38,219 nt of DNA from Erysipelotrichales bacterium (GCA_017532345.1 JAFXJJ010000015.1:1-38219); one strand, 5' to 3'; counted from the first letter of the stretch, positions 7,667-16,806 are shown. The notes: generated from the sequence alone by a model not told the origin. Numbers and translations are program-made.

Positions 7667-9355
7667 ATGAGTAACGTAACTTATGAAAAGTGGCTAAACC
7701 ATCCTAATATGGATGAAGCTATGAAAAAACAATTAGAAGCAATGACTGAAAAAGAAATTGCAGATGCATTCTACACTAACTTAGAATTCGGTACAGCAGG
7801 TATGCGTGGAGTTTTAGGGCCTGGTTGTAATCGCTTGAATGTTTATACTATTCGTAAAGCTAACGTGGGTTTCGCTAAGTATTTATTAGAAAACACTGAT
7901 TATAAGAAAGGTGTTGCAATCGGTTATGATAACCGTCATTTCTCTTATGAATTTGCAATGGAATCTGCTAGAGTATTAGCTTCTTATAATATTCCTAGTT
8001 ATGTATTTACATCACTTCGTCCAACTCCAGAATTATCATATGCAGTTCGTTATTTAGAATGTGCAGGTGGTATCGTTGTTACTGCATCACATAACCCTAA
8101 AGAATATAATGGTTATAAGTTATATGACGAAAGAGGATGCCAATTAGTTCCAGCATTAATGGATAAAGTTATTGCTGCAGTTAATGAAGTTGAAGATGAA
8201 TTAGCTATTACTGTTAACTTAACAGCTGAACAAGAAGCATTAATTCATATGATTGATAAGAGTGTTGATGATCCATATGTAGAAGAAGTTAAGAAAATTC
8301 AATTACATGCAGATATGGATAAATCTAACTTAAAGGTTGTATTCACTCCTCAACATGGTACTGCAAGAGTATTAGTTGAACGTGTATTAACTGAAACAGG
8401 ATATGATTACATCTTAGTTAAAGAACAAGCTGAACCAGATCCAGATTTCTCTAATACATTAACTCCAAATCCAGAAGAAAAAGATGCTTATAAATTAGCA
8501 TTAGAATATTGCGAAAAGTATGGTGCAGATATTGCAATTGCTACTGACCCAGATGCTGACCGTGTAGGTGTTATCGTTAACCAAAATGGTGAATATCATT
8601 TAATGAGTGGTAACCAAACTGGTTCTGTATTATTAAACTATGTATTCGAATCTCATAAGAATGCAGGTACAATGCCTGAAAATCCAGTTATGTTTAATAC
8701 AGTTGTAACTAGTGATTTAGGTGAAAAAGTTGCGAATAAATATGGTGTTGAATGTGAAAAGACATTAACAGGATTCAAGTTCATTGGTTCTAAGATTTAT
8801 GAACATGAAACTAATAAAGATAAAAACTTCGTATTTGGTTACGAAGAAAGTTATGGTTACTTAATTCAACCATTCGTAAGAGACAAAGATGCTGTTCAAG
8901 CTTGCTTAATTATCTCTGAATGTGCTAACTACTACAAAGCACAAGGTAAGACATTATTAGATGTTTTACATGAATTATATGCTGAATTTGGTGCATATGA
9001 AGAAAGCCAAACTTCATTAACATTAAAAGGTGAAGATGGTGCTAAAGAAATCAAACGTATCACAAGTTCACTTCGTGAAAATCATCCTGCTGCTATCGCT
9101 GATGTTGCAGTTGTACGTGTTGAAGATTACAAGAAACTTGAAGCTTATGAAAATAATACAGTTACTAAGCTAGTTGATTTCCCAAGCAGTGATGTATTAA
9201 AATTCTTCTTAGCTGATGGAAGCTGGATTGCAGTACGTCCTTCAGGTACAGAACCAAAATGTAAGTTCTACTTCTGTGTTAAGGGAACTACTATTGATGA
9301 TGCTAAGACTAAGACTAAAGCTTATCAAGAATTCATGAAAGAGATCATAAAATAA
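7667..9355 (+). CDS. pgm: Alpha-phosphoglucomutase (alpha-D-phosphohexomutase family)
   Basis: This interconverts glucose-1-phosphate and glucose-6-phosphate, joining glycolysis to glycogen synthesis and breakdown. The four family signatures are present: phosphoserine loop VVTASHNPKEYNGYK with Ser141, metal loop ATDPDADRVG with Asp294, Asp296 and Asp298, sugar loop FGYEESYGYL, and phosphate-binding loop RPSGTEPKCKFY. At 562 residues it is of the long PgcA type; a phosphomannomutase side activity is possible. An in-frame upstream ATG at 7616 lies before the -10 box, so the start at 7667 behind AAAGGAG (7650-7655) is chosen. It heads the glycogen block, but a stable hairpin separates it from glgB. 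Confidence 0.92.
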   Translation: MSNVTYEKWLNHPNMDEAMKKQLEAMTEKEIADAFYTNLEFGTAGMRGVLGPGCNRLNVYTIRKANVGFAKYLLENTDYKKGVAIGYDNRHFSYEFAMESARVLASYNIPSYVFTSLRPTPELSYAVRYLECAGGIVVTASHNPKEYNGYKLYDERGCQLVPALMDKVIAAVNEVEDELAITVNLTAEQEALIHMIDKSVDDPYVEEVKKIQLHADMDKSNLKVVFTPQHGTARVLVERVLTETGYDYILVKEQAEPDPDFSNTLTPNPEEKDAYKLALEYCEKYGADIAIATDPDADRVGVIVNQNGEYHLMSGNQTGSVLLNYVFESHKNAGTMPENPVMFNTVVTSDLGEKVANKYGVECEKTLTGFKFIGSKIYEHETNKDKNFVFGYEESYGYLIQPFVRDKDAVQACLIISECANYYKAQGKTLLDVLHELYAEFGAYEESQTSLTLKGEDGAKEIKRITSSLRENHPAAIADVAVVRVEDYKKLEAYENNTVTKLVDFPSSDVLKFFLADGSWIAVRPSGTEPKCKFYFCVKGTTIDDAKTKTKAYQEFMKEIIK

Positions 9356-9360
9356 AAAAG

Positions 9361-9392
9361 ATTAAGGTAGTATAGGGTTATACTACCTTAAT
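9361..9392. other. 14-bp hairpin between pgm and glgB
   Basis: ATTAAGGTAGTATA (9361-9374) pairs perfectly with TATACTACCTTAAT (9379-9392) around GGGT. On the plus strand no T-run follows (TCAAAG comes next), so it is not a classical terminator for pgm. On the minus strand it is followed by CTTTTTTATTTT. It could process or stabilise a pgm-glgB transcript, or stop antisense transcription. glgB starts 25 bases later and I see no clear promoter of its own. Confidence 0.6.
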
Positions 9393-9416
9393 TCAAAGAT
9401 AAGAAAGGGAGATTAT

Positions 9417-11351
9417 ATGGAAAAGATTATTCAACAATTTTTTGAAGGTAATACACTTGAAGCGTATAAGTTATTTGGTGTACATAAAGCTAAAAAAGGT
9501 TATTCATTTACAGTATATGCTCCTAATGCTAAGGCAGTAGCAGTAGTTGGTGAATTCAATAATTGGGAACCAACATATATGAATAAGATTGATGATAGAG
9601 GTATCTATCAAGTAGTTATTAAAGAAGCTAAAGAATTAGATAATTATAAATACTATATTGAAACTTGTGTAAATACAGTTGTTTATAAATCTGACCCATA
9701 TGCATTTACTAGTGAAGTACGTCCTAATACAGCTAGTAGAGTATATGATATTGAAGGTTTTAAGTGGAGTGATAAGGCATTTGTTAATAAACGTACAAAT
9801 AACTTTGATAAGCCATTAAATATCTATGAAATGCATTTTGGTTCTTGGAAGCGTAAAAAAGATGTTGTTCGTACTGAAGATGATGATGATCCAAATGTAG
9901 AAGAAACATATTATAACTATGCTGAATTACCAGAAATGTTAATTCCATATTTAAAAGAAAACGGATATACACATATTGAATTATTACCATTAGCAGAACA
10001 TCCATTTGATGGTAGTTGGGGATATCAAGATACTGGGTATTACAGTGCTACAAGTAGATATGGATTACCTAAACAATTAATGTCATTCATCAATGAATGT
10101 CACAAAAATGGTATTGGTGTTATTATGGACTTCGTTCCTGTACACTTCGTTAAAGATGCTCATGGATTAGCAGACTTTGATGGTGGACAAGTATATGAGT
10201 ACTATAATGAAAGAGATAGATTCAGTGAATGGGGTACTTTAAACTTCGACTTATGGAGTGAAACAGTACGTTCATTCTTAATGTCATCAGTAGGCTTCTG
10301 GATTGAATATTATCATGTTGATGGTATTCGTATGGATGCTGTAAGTAACGTTATTTTCTGGAAGGGAAATAAAGCACTTGGCTTAAATGAAGGTGCTGTA
10401 TACTTCTTGAAACGTTTAAATCATAATGTACATGATAAATATCCTGGCGTTATGATGATTGCTGAAGATTCAAGTGACTATCAAGGTGTAACTAGATCTA
10501 CATTAGATGGTGGATTAGGCTTTGACTATAAGTGGGACTTAGGTTGGATGAACGACACACTTAAATATTTCGCAATGGATCCAGTATATCGTAAATATAA
10601 ACACAATTCATTAACATTCTCTATGATGTACTTCCATTCTGAAAGATTTATTCTTCCATTCTCTCATGATGAAGTTGTACATGGTAAGGGATCAATCGTT
10701 GATAAGATGTGGGGAACATATGAACAAAAATTCTCGCAAGCAAGAAACGTATACCTATATATGATGACTCACCCTGGTAAGAAATTGAACTTCATGGGTA
10801 ATGAATTAGGTATGTTAATGGAATGGACAGAAAAGAAATCATGTGACTGGCATTTATTAAAATATCCAATGCATGATTCATTCCATCGTTACATTCGTGA
10901 CTTAAACTTAATCTATAAAGCACATCCAGCATTCCATGAATTAGATTATGATTATAATGGATTTGAATGGATTGATGCAGATAATGGTGACCAAAGTGTT
11001 TACATTTATCTAAGAAGAGATAAGAAACATGATTATGTAGTTGTATTAAATATGACTCCTAATTCATATGAACACTTCAGAGTTGGTGTACCTGTATATG
11101 GTGAATACTTAGAATTAATCAACAGTGAAAAGGATATTTATAGTGGATGCAATATGTGTAACTACACAGTAATTACTGCTGAAGAAGAACCTGCACATCG
11201 TCGTCCATATAGTATTGATATTCGCTTAGCTCCATTCGCTGGTATTGTATTTGAATGTACTCCAAAGAAGTTACCAAAGAAGACTACAAGAGCTAAAAAA
11301 GAAACAAAGACTACAGCTAAGAAAACAACAAAGAAAGAAACAAAAAAATAG
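9417..11351 (+). CDS. glgB: 1,4-alpha-glucan (glycogen) branching enzyme
   Basis: This makes alpha-1,6 branches in glycogen in the cytoplasm. Residues 10-105 are a CBM48 domain (APNAKAVAVVGEFNNWE). The GH13 barrel follows with region I MDFVPVHF, region II GIRMDAV with the nucleophile Asp307, region III MIAEDSS with the acid Glu350, and region IV PFSHDEVVHG with His417 and Asp418. The C-terminal beta domain ends near residue 610. The last 28 residues or so (617-644) are an unusual Lys/Thr-rich tail (KKTTRAKKETK and similar) not needed for catalysis in known enzymes. The start is supported by AAAGGGAG just upstream. It is followed by a strong terminator, and glgP has its own promoter. Confidence 0.96.
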   Translation: MEKIIQQFFEGNTLEAYKLFGVHKAKKGYSFTVYAPNAKAVAVVGEFNNWEPTYMNKIDDRGIYQVVIKEAKELDNYKYYIETCVNTVVYKSDPYAFTSEVRPNTASRVYDIEGFKWSDKAFVNKRTNNFDKPLNIYEMHFGSWKRKKDVVRTEDDDDPNVEETYYNYAELPEMLIPYLKENGYTHIELLPLAEHPFDGSWGYQDTGYYSATSRYGLPKQLMSFINECHKNGIGVIMDFVPVHFVKDAHGLADFDGGQVYEYYNERDRFSEWGTLNFDLWSETVRSFLMSSVGFWIEYYHVDGIRMDAVSNVIFWKGNKALGLNEGAVYFLKRLNHNVHDKYPGVMMIAEDSSDYQGVTRSTLDGGLGFDYKWDLGWMNDTLKYFAMDPVYRKYKHNSLTFSMMYFHSERFILPFSHDEVVHGKGSIVDKMWGTYEQKFSQARNVYLYMMTHPGKKLNFMGNELGMLMEWTEKKSCDWHLLKYPMHDSFHRYIRDLNLIYKAHPAFHELDYDYNGFEWIDADNGDQSVYIYLRRDKKHDYVVVLNMTPNSYEHFRVGVPVYGEYLELINSEKDIYSGCNMCNYTVITAEEEPAHRRPYSIDIRLAPFAGIVFECTPKKLPKKTTRAKKETKTTAKKTTKKETKK

Positions 11352-11372
11352 CAATAAAACAGCATAAAATGA

Positions 11373-11405
11373 TAATACCTAGCAATTTTGCTAGGTATTA
11401 TTTTT
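11373..11405 (+). terminator. Intrinsic terminator of glgB
   Basis: TAATACCTAGC (11373-11383) pairs with GCTAGGTATTA (11390-11400) around AATTTT and is followed by TTTTT. Confidence 0.92.
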
Positions 11406-11444
11406 AAAAAAGTGGGAAATGCTTCAATATAACACTTTTTTTCT

Positions 11445-11473
11445 TTGACATATTTTACAATATTCTTTACAAT
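11445..11473 (+). promoter_or_regulatory. glgP promoter, near-consensus
   Basis: TTGACA (11445-11450), 17-base spacer, TACAAT (11468-11473). This is one of the best sigma-A-type matches in the window. The predicted start is near 11480, about 24 bases before the ATG. Confidence 0.85.
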
Positions 11474-11503
11474 AGTTGTGTATGACAAAATGGAGGGGAC
11501 TTT

Positions 11504-13903
11504 ATGTTTGCTAACAAAGAGGAATTTAAACAGGAGTATCAAGAACGAATTATCAAGAAATTCGGTAGAAGTATTGAATTAGCACATATCAGTGAAAAAT
11601 ATATAGTTTTAGGTACAATGGTACGTGAATACGCTTCTACTAACTGGAAAGAAGCTAAAGACCTTGTAGCTAAGAAAGGTTACAAACAAGTAACATATTT
11701 CTCTATGGAATTCTTGATGGGTCGTTTATTGACAAACAACCTAATGAACTTAGGTATTTATGATATCGTTAAAGAAGGCTTAGCTGACTTCGGTATTGAT
11801 ATCAATGAAATGGAAGATCAAGAAAGTGATGCTGGTTTAGGCAATGGTGGTTTAGGTAGACTTGCTGCTTGTTTCTTAGACTCACTTGCATCATTAGACT
11901 ATGTAGGTAATGGTAACTGTATCCGTTATCGCTATGGATTATTCAAACAAAACATTGTTGATGGATACCAAGTTGAAGTACCTGATTATTGGATGACTAA
12001 CGGTAACGTATGGGAAATCCGTAAGCCTAAACATGCTGTTGACGTAAAATTCTGGGGAAGAATTGAAATGAACAGAGATGAAAATGGTAAGTTAGTTGTT
12101 CAACACTTAGATGCAGAACATGTACGTGCTGTACCTTGTGATGTACCAATCGTTGGTTATGATACAAGAGAAACAAATACATTACGTTTATGGGATGCTG
12201 AACCAAGTGAAATTCTTCCAAATAAGGATTTCGCAACTTACTTAAAAGAAGTAAATGAAATCTGTATGAACGTTTATCCAGATGATTCAACAGAACATGG
12301 TAAATATTTACGTTTAAAACAACAATATTTCTTCGTGTCTGCTGGTTTATCTTCACTTGTAAGAACACATATGCGTGTATATAAGACAATGAATAACTTT
12401 GCAGAGAAGAATGTTATTCAATTAAATGATACACATCCAGTATTAGCTATTCCTGAATTCATGCGTATTTTAATGGATGATTTCAAATATGAATGGGATG
12501 ATGCATGGGATTTATGTAAGAGAACATTTGCATATACTAACCACACAGTATTATCTGAAGCATTAGAAAAGTGGCCAACAACTTATATGCAAACATTATT
12601 ACCACGTGTATACATGATTATCGAAGAAATCAACCGTCGTTTCATGCAACAATTACACAATAAATATGTACCTCTAGGTGAAGCTATGAATATGGCTATC
12701 ATTAAAGGTGGTTTAGTTCATATGGCTAACTTAGCTATCGTTGGTTCAAGTTCAGTTAATGGTGTTGCTAAGCTTCATACTGAAATCTTAAAGAAGGATG
12801 TATTCCATTCATTCTATCAAACATTCCCAGAACGCTTCAACAACAAGACTAATGGTATTACACACCGTAGATGGTTATTATATTCTAACCCTCAATTAGT
12901 TGAGTTATTAGAACAATACATTGGTAGTGACTTCAAGAAACATCCAGAACGTTTAGAAGACTTAATGGATCATGTTGATAATCCAGAACTACAAATGGCA
13001 TTCTTAGACGTTAAACGTCAACGTAAAGAAATCTTAGCTAAGTATATTAAAGATGTTACAGGCGTAGAAGTAGATGTTAATTCTATCTTTGACGTACAAG
13101 CTAAACGTCTACATGCTTATAAACGTCAATTATTGAACTGTATGCATATTATGTACTTATACAATCAATTAAAGACTAACCCAAGCTTTGATATGTATCC
13201 TCGTACATTTATCTTTGCTGCTAAGGCTGCACCTGCATACCATTTCGCTAAGAAGGTTATTAAGTTAATCAACTCGCTAGGTAAGATGATTAATAATGAC
13301 CCTAAAGTTAATACTAAGTTAAAAGTAGTATTTATTCCTAACTATTCTGTAAGTGTTGCGGAAATCTTAATGAATGCTGCAGATGTATCTGAACAAATCT
13401 CTACTGCTGGTAAAGAAGCAAGTGGTACAGGTAATATGAAGTTCATGATGAATGGTGCTATTACACTTGGTACATTAGATGGTGCTAACGTTGAAATTTG
13501 TGAATGTGTAGGAGAAGAATACTGTCAAATCTTCGGTCTTAAGGCTGATGAAGTAGATACATTACGTCGTAGTGGTACTTATGATGTATGGAAATACTAC
13601 AATACTAATAAAGATATTAAGGGAATTATTGACACATTTGCTTACAGTGATATTTGTCCAAACCCACAAGAATTCAAGATGCTTTATGATGTATTAATGT
13701 TCGATAACGATGAATATATGTTATGTGCTGACTTTGAATCTTACAAAGAAGCTCAAAAGAGAGTTGAAGAACGTTATCAAAATCGTGAATATTGGGCTAA
13801 GACATGTCTTGTTAATATTGCGAAGAGTGGTTATTTTTCAAGTGACAGAACAATTGAAGAATACGTTCGCGATATTTGGCATACAGAAAAAGTTACACTT
13901 TAA
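11504..13903 (+). CDS. glgP: Glycogen/maltodextrin phosphorylase
   Basis: This releases glucose-1-phosphate from the non-reducing ends of glycogen or maltodextrins, using pyridoxal phosphate. The 799 residues fit the GT35 family (about 800). Visible signatures are YFSMEFLMGR near residue 68, GLGNGGLGRLAACF, FNDTHP-like QLNDTHPVLAIPE, and the PLP-lysine segment EASGTGNMKFMMNGA with Lys646. The start has the site TGGAGGGG seven bases upstream. It is transcribed from its own near-consensus promoter and ends at a strong terminator, so it can be expressed separately from glgB. The product feeds Pgm. Glycogen is the likely substrate given the neighbours; maltodextrin phosphorylase is the alternative. 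Confidence 0.96.
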   Translation: MFANKEEFKQEYQERIIKKFGRSIELAHISEKYIVLGTMVREYASTNWKEAKDLVAKKGYKQVTYFSMEFLMGRLLTNNLMNLGIYDIVKEGLADFGIDINEMEDQESDAGLGNGGLGRLAACFLDSLASLDYVGNGNCIRYRYGLFKQNIVDGYQVEVPDYWMTNGNVWEIRKPKHAVDVKFWGRIEMNRDENGKLVVQHLDAEHVRAVPCDVPIVGYDTRETNTLRLWDAEPSEILPNKDFATYLKEVNEICMNVYPDDSTEHGKYLRLKQQYFFVSAGLSSLVRTHMRVYKTMNNFAEKNVIQLNDTHPVLAIPEFMRILMDDFKYEWDDAWDLCKRTFAYTNHTVLSEALEKWPTTYMQTLLPRVYMIIEEINRRFMQQLHNKYVPLGEAMNMAIIKGGLVHMANLAIVGSSSVNGVAKLHTEILKKDVFHSFYQTFPERFNNKTNGITHRRWLLYSNPQLVELLEQYIGSDFKKHPERLEDLMDHVDNPELQMAFLDVKRQRKEILAKYIKDVTGVEVDVNSIFDVQAKRLHAYKRQLLNCMHIMYLYNQLKTNPSFDMYPRTFIFAAKAAPAYHFAKKVIKLINSLGKMINNDPKVNTKLKVVFIPNYSVSVAEILMNAADVSEQISTAGKEASGTGNMKFMMNGAITLGTLDGANVEICECVGEEYCQIFGLKADEVDTLRRSGTYDVWKYYNTNKDIKGIIDTFAYSDICPNPQEFKMLYDVLMFDNDEYMLCADFESYKEAQKRVEERYQNREYWAKTCLVNIAKSGYFSSDRTIEEYVRDIWHTEKVTL

Positions 13904-13917
13904 TTAGTACTTATTTT

Positions 13918-13950
13918 AAGGAGAAGCTTTATACAGCATCTCCTTTTTTT
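13918..13950 (+). terminator. Intrinsic terminator of glgP
   Basis: AAGGAGA (13918-13924) pairs with TCTCCTT (13939-13945), with a further GC/GC pair inside, then a T-run. Confidence 0.9.
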
Positions 13951-13989
13951 GCGCGATTTGTGGGTCCTAAAATTTGATGGGTGTCAACC

Positions 13990-14018
13990 TTGCCAAAGGG
14001 TTCTTTTTGGTATATTAT
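13990..14018 (+). promoter_or_regulatory. Pullulanase gene promoter
   Basis: TTGCCA (13990-13995), 17-base spacer, TATTAT (14013-14018). An imperfect dyad AACC-N9-GGTT (13986-14002) covers the -35 and could be an operator. Confidence 0.65.
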
Positions 14019-14052
14019 AAAATAGAAACAGTTTTCTCAGGGGTGATTATAT

Positions 14053-16119
14053 ATGAATGATAGTATACAAACATATATTGATGCATATGACCATCTTCGT
14101 ATTGAAGTGGCAAAATTCTTCTATGGTGGAGAATGTAATGAGTTCTATGTTTCTAAAGGAAATCTTCCATTAGAAAAGTTAAAGATAATTAATAAAGAAT
14201 ATCGAGATGATCGAGTAATATATACAGCTAAAATGTTCCCTGGATTCAAAGTGGGGTCATATTTTTATGTGGTAGATGAGCATGGATATCGTTCACATGT
14301 TAAGTATCGTAATATTGTAAGAACTAAAGAGTTTAATGATGAATATTATTATGCTGGAGATGATTTAGGAGCTACTTATCATGAAGACCATACAGTATTC
14401 AAGATTTGGGCACCTACAGCTTCACAAGTATTATTAGAAGTATTTGATAAGGTAAATCGTTCTGAACCAGATATTTACTATATGAAGCGTAGTGAACATG
14501 GTGTATATGTATCTGATATTAAGGGTAACTTAGATGGTATGAGTTATGTGTATATCATTAATCGTGATAACGAAGTTATGGTTACATCAGATCCATATGC
14601 AAAGAGTAGCGGTATTAACCAGCATGGGAGTATCGTTATTAATCCAAAGAAAACAGCTGTTACTAAGATTCCAGTAGAACCAGTAACTACACCTATCATT
14701 TATGAAACTAGTGTACGTGACTTTAGTAGTGGTCTAACTGACTGCGCGCGTGCTACGTTCAAGGGGTTAGTGACTGAAGGATTACGTACATCTAAAGGTG
14801 AAGTGGCAGGTTTTGATTATTTAAAAACATTAGGTATTACACATTTACAATTAATGTCTATTTATGATTTCTATACAGTTGATGAAGAAAATAAATTTAC
14901 TATCTATAACTGGGGATATGATCCTAGCCAATATAATGTACCAGAAGGCTCTTATGCTTCTAATCCATTAGATCCTTATAGTCGTGTTGTAGACTTAAAG
15001 AGAATGGTTCAAAAGCTACATGCTGAAGGTATACAAGTAGTAATGGATGTTGTATATAACCATATGTATGATAGAAGAAAATCAGCTTTTGAAAAGACAT
15101 TGCCTAACTATTTCTTCCGTATTAATGAACGAGGAGAAGTATCTAATGGTTCATTCTGTGGTAATGACTTTGATTCTACGATGCCAATGGCACGTAAGTA
15201 TATCCTTGATTCCATTAAATATTGGATGGAAGAATATGATATTGATGGATTCCGTTTTGACTTAATGGGTATATTAGATGTTGAGACGATGAATCTAATT
15301 GAAAAGTTAGTACATGAACGTAAACCTCATGGTTTAGTTTATGGTGAAGGTTGGAATATGCCTACAATGCTTGAAGATAAGCAAAAAGCTCATATGTTTA
15401 ATGCTGTATCAATGCCTAATGTTGGATTCTTTAATGATGCTTTCCGTGATATCACTAAGGGTAAAAGTGGCGAAAGTGAAGGCTATGCGAAGGGCTATCT
15501 TACTGGGGATGTAGGGCAAATTGACAATATGAAACGTGTACTATGTGGAAATCACTATACAACATGCTTCATTTCACCTAGACAATCTATTAACTATGTA
15601 GAATGTCATGATAATGCTACTGCATATGATAAGATTCAAATGTGCTGTTACGGTGAAGGAGAAGAAAACTTCCGTAAACGTGCTAAGCTATTATTAGCTG
15701 GTGTATTATTAGCTCAAGGTATCGCATTCATTCATTCTGGTGAAGAATTCTGTCGTACGAAAGGACTTCGTCATAACACATATAATGCGAAAGATGAAAT
15801 CAATAAATTAGACTATGAAAGAAAAGATGAATATCTAGAAGTAGTAGAATTCACTAAGAAGTTAATCGCAATCAGAAAAGAATATCCTTTATTTAGTTAT
15901 CGCACATATGAGGATATTGCAGAGCACATTGCTTTTGAAAGTCTACCTAATGGAGCTTTAAAGTATAGTCTTGAAGATGGAGATTACAACCTAACAATCT
16001 GTTTCAATCCTACATTTGGCTTCATTCCATTAATGGAAGGTGAAGTAGTAGTAAGTAGTGAACCAATTGAGAAGGAAATGATTGCACCGTTATCGGTTGT
16101 TGTGTTGACGAATAAATAA
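14053..16119 (+). CDS. pulA: Type I pullulanase (cytosolic glycogen/limit-dextrin debranching enzyme)
   Basis: This hydrolyses alpha-1,6 branch points of glycogen, pullulan or limit dextrins. There is no signal peptide, so it acts in the cytoplasm with GlgP and takes the place of GlgX. An N-terminal domain (1-100) is followed by a CBM48 domain (about 100-205, FKIWAPTASQVLLEVF). The GH13 barrel has the type I pullulanase mark YNWGYDP, region I DVVYNHMYD, region II GFRFDLMG with nucleophile Asp403, region III YGEGWN with acid Glu432, and region IV VECHDNATAYDK with Asp520. At 688 residues it is a little shorter than many type I enzymes (about 710). It is monocistronic between its own promoter and terminator. 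Confidence 0.95.
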   Translation: MNDSIQTYIDAYDHLRIEVAKFFYGGECNEFYVSKGNLPLEKLKIINKEYRDDRVIYTAKMFPGFKVGSYFYVVDEHGYRSHVKYRNIVRTKEFNDEYYYAGDDLGATYHEDHTVFKIWAPTASQVLLEVFDKVNRSEPDIYYMKRSEHGVYVSDIKGNLDGMSYVYIINRDNEVMVTSDPYAKSSGINQHGSIVINPKKTAVTKIPVEPVTTPIIYETSVRDFSSGLTDCARATFKGLVTEGLRTSKGEVAGFDYLKTLGITHLQLMSIYDFYTVDEENKFTIYNWGYDPSQYNVPEGSYASNPLDPYSRVVDLKRMVQKLHAEGIQVVMDVVYNHMYDRRKSAFEKTLPNYFFRINERGEVSNGSFCGNDFDSTMPMARKYILDSIKYWMEEYDIDGFRFDLMGILDVETMNLIEKLVHERKPHGLVYGEGWNMPTMLEDKQKAHMFNAVSMPNVGFFNDAFRDITKGKSGESEGYAKGYLTGDVGQIDNMKRVLCGNHYTTCFISPRQSINYVECHDNATAYDKIQMCCYGEGEENFRKRAKLLLAGVLLAQGIAFIHSGEEFCRTKGLRHNTYNAKDEINKLDYERKDEYLEVVEFTKKLIAIRKEYPLFSYRTYEDIAEHIAFESLPNGALKYSLEDGDYNLTICFNPTFGFIPLMEGEVVVSSEPIEKEMIAPLSVVVLTNK

Positions 16120-16124
16120 GAAAC

Positions 16125-16160
16125 AAACCACTATCTCGTATAGTGGTTTATCTTTATATT
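16125..16160 (+). terminator. Terminator of the pullulanase gene
   Basis: AAACCACTAT (16125-16134) pairs perfectly with ATAGTGGTTT (16140-16149) around CTCGT, followed by ATCTTTATATTTT. The outer stem is shared with the terminator at 16775. Confidence 0.8.
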
Positions 16161-16252
16161 TTGAAGTGATTGTAGATTATTGTGAAATATATTGATGCAA
16201 CTAGCATAAGCAATAGGATGTTATGAAAATGTTATAGTTAGTTGCGGGAATG

Positions 16253-16266
16253 CCACATATATGTGG
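16253..16266. promoter_or_regulatory. 14-bp perfect palindrome upstream of the Xre gene, with -10 box
   Basis: CCACATATATGTGG is a perfect palindrome. A TATAAT at 16272-16277 follows by five bases, and no good -35 is seen, so the palindrome sits in the spacer/-35 area. This is the usual place for an operator; autoregulation by the downstream Xre protein is an inference. Confidence 0.45.
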
Positions 16267-16326
16267 TGGTATATAATTATTAAAATATGTACAATGTGAT
16301 TACTTAGATTATAAGGAGAACGTGCT

Positions 16327-16758
16327 ATGACTTTTAAAGAAAAATTAATTCAATTACGAAAACAAAGTGGTTTTACACAAGAACAATTAGCGGATAGATT
16401 AGGCGTTTCACGACAAGCAATTTCACGATGGGAGTTAGGCGAATCAACACCCGATTTAACTAATCTACGTAATATATCAGAGCTGTTCCATGTTTCTTCT
16501 GATTATTTAATTCATGATGATTATCTTAGTGAAGATGATATACCATTTATAAGGGATAAAACGAATGAAATTATTGGTGTTAAGAATAAGTATAAAAAGT
16601 ACCATTTAGTATCAGCTGTGTGTTTCTTTATCGCTACTATTTGTATTTGCATGGCTATTATTAATACTCAAGGAACTGCACAACAAATATTTGTAATTTG
16701 GTTTACTCTATCATCAGCAACAGCTGTGAGTCAGTTATATTTATATTTAAAGAAGTAG
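16327..16758 (+). CDS. Membrane-anchored Xre-family transcriptional regulator
   Basis: This is a Cro/C1-type helix-turn-helix protein of 143 residues. The DNA-binding domain covers residues 5-60 (FTQEQLADRLGVSRQAISRW is the recognition region). A polar linker follows, then two hydrophobic segments near 93-113 (VSAVCFFIATICICMAII) and 120-140. The regulator would therefore be held at the membrane, a design common in Firmicutes Xre proteins of unknown signal. AAGGAGAA lies eight bases upstream of the start. It is monocistronic, with a palindrome at its promoter and its own terminator. Its targets are unknown; it could regulate itself or the neighbouring lipoprotein operon. Confidence 0.88.
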   Translation: MTFKEKLIQLRKQSGFTQEQLADRLGVSRQAISRWELGESTPDLTNLRNISELFHVSSDYLIHDDYLSEDDIPFIRDKTNEIIGVKNKYKKYHLVSAVCFFIATICICMAIINTQGTAQQIFVIWFTLSSATAVSQLYLYLKK

Positions 16759-16774
16759 TACAAGCTAAAAAATG

Positions 16775-16806
16775 AACCACTAAGCTGTTAGCATAGTGGT
16801 TTTCTT
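16775..16806 (+). terminator. Terminator of the Xre gene
   Basis: AACCACTA (16775-16782) pairs with TAGTGGTT (16794-16801), with an inner GCT/AGC pairing and a T-rich tail. Confidence 0.8.

Noticed and set aside
11277..11350. A-rich imperfect repeat at the end of glgB considered as a repeat or phased A-tract bend
   Set aside because: The pattern follows from Lys/Thr codons in a conserved frame; reported only as a protein tail.
11162..11542. Minus-strand open frame of 126 codons across the end of glgB and the glgP promoter
   Set aside because: It is the antisense of the Lys/Thr tail, giving Phe/Val-rich low-complexity protein, runs through a terminator and a promoter, and has no ribosome site.
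12027..12389. Minus-strand open frame of 120 codons inside glgP
   Set aside because: It lies wholly antisense to a well-conserved enzyme, has His/Leu-biased composition and no ribosome site.
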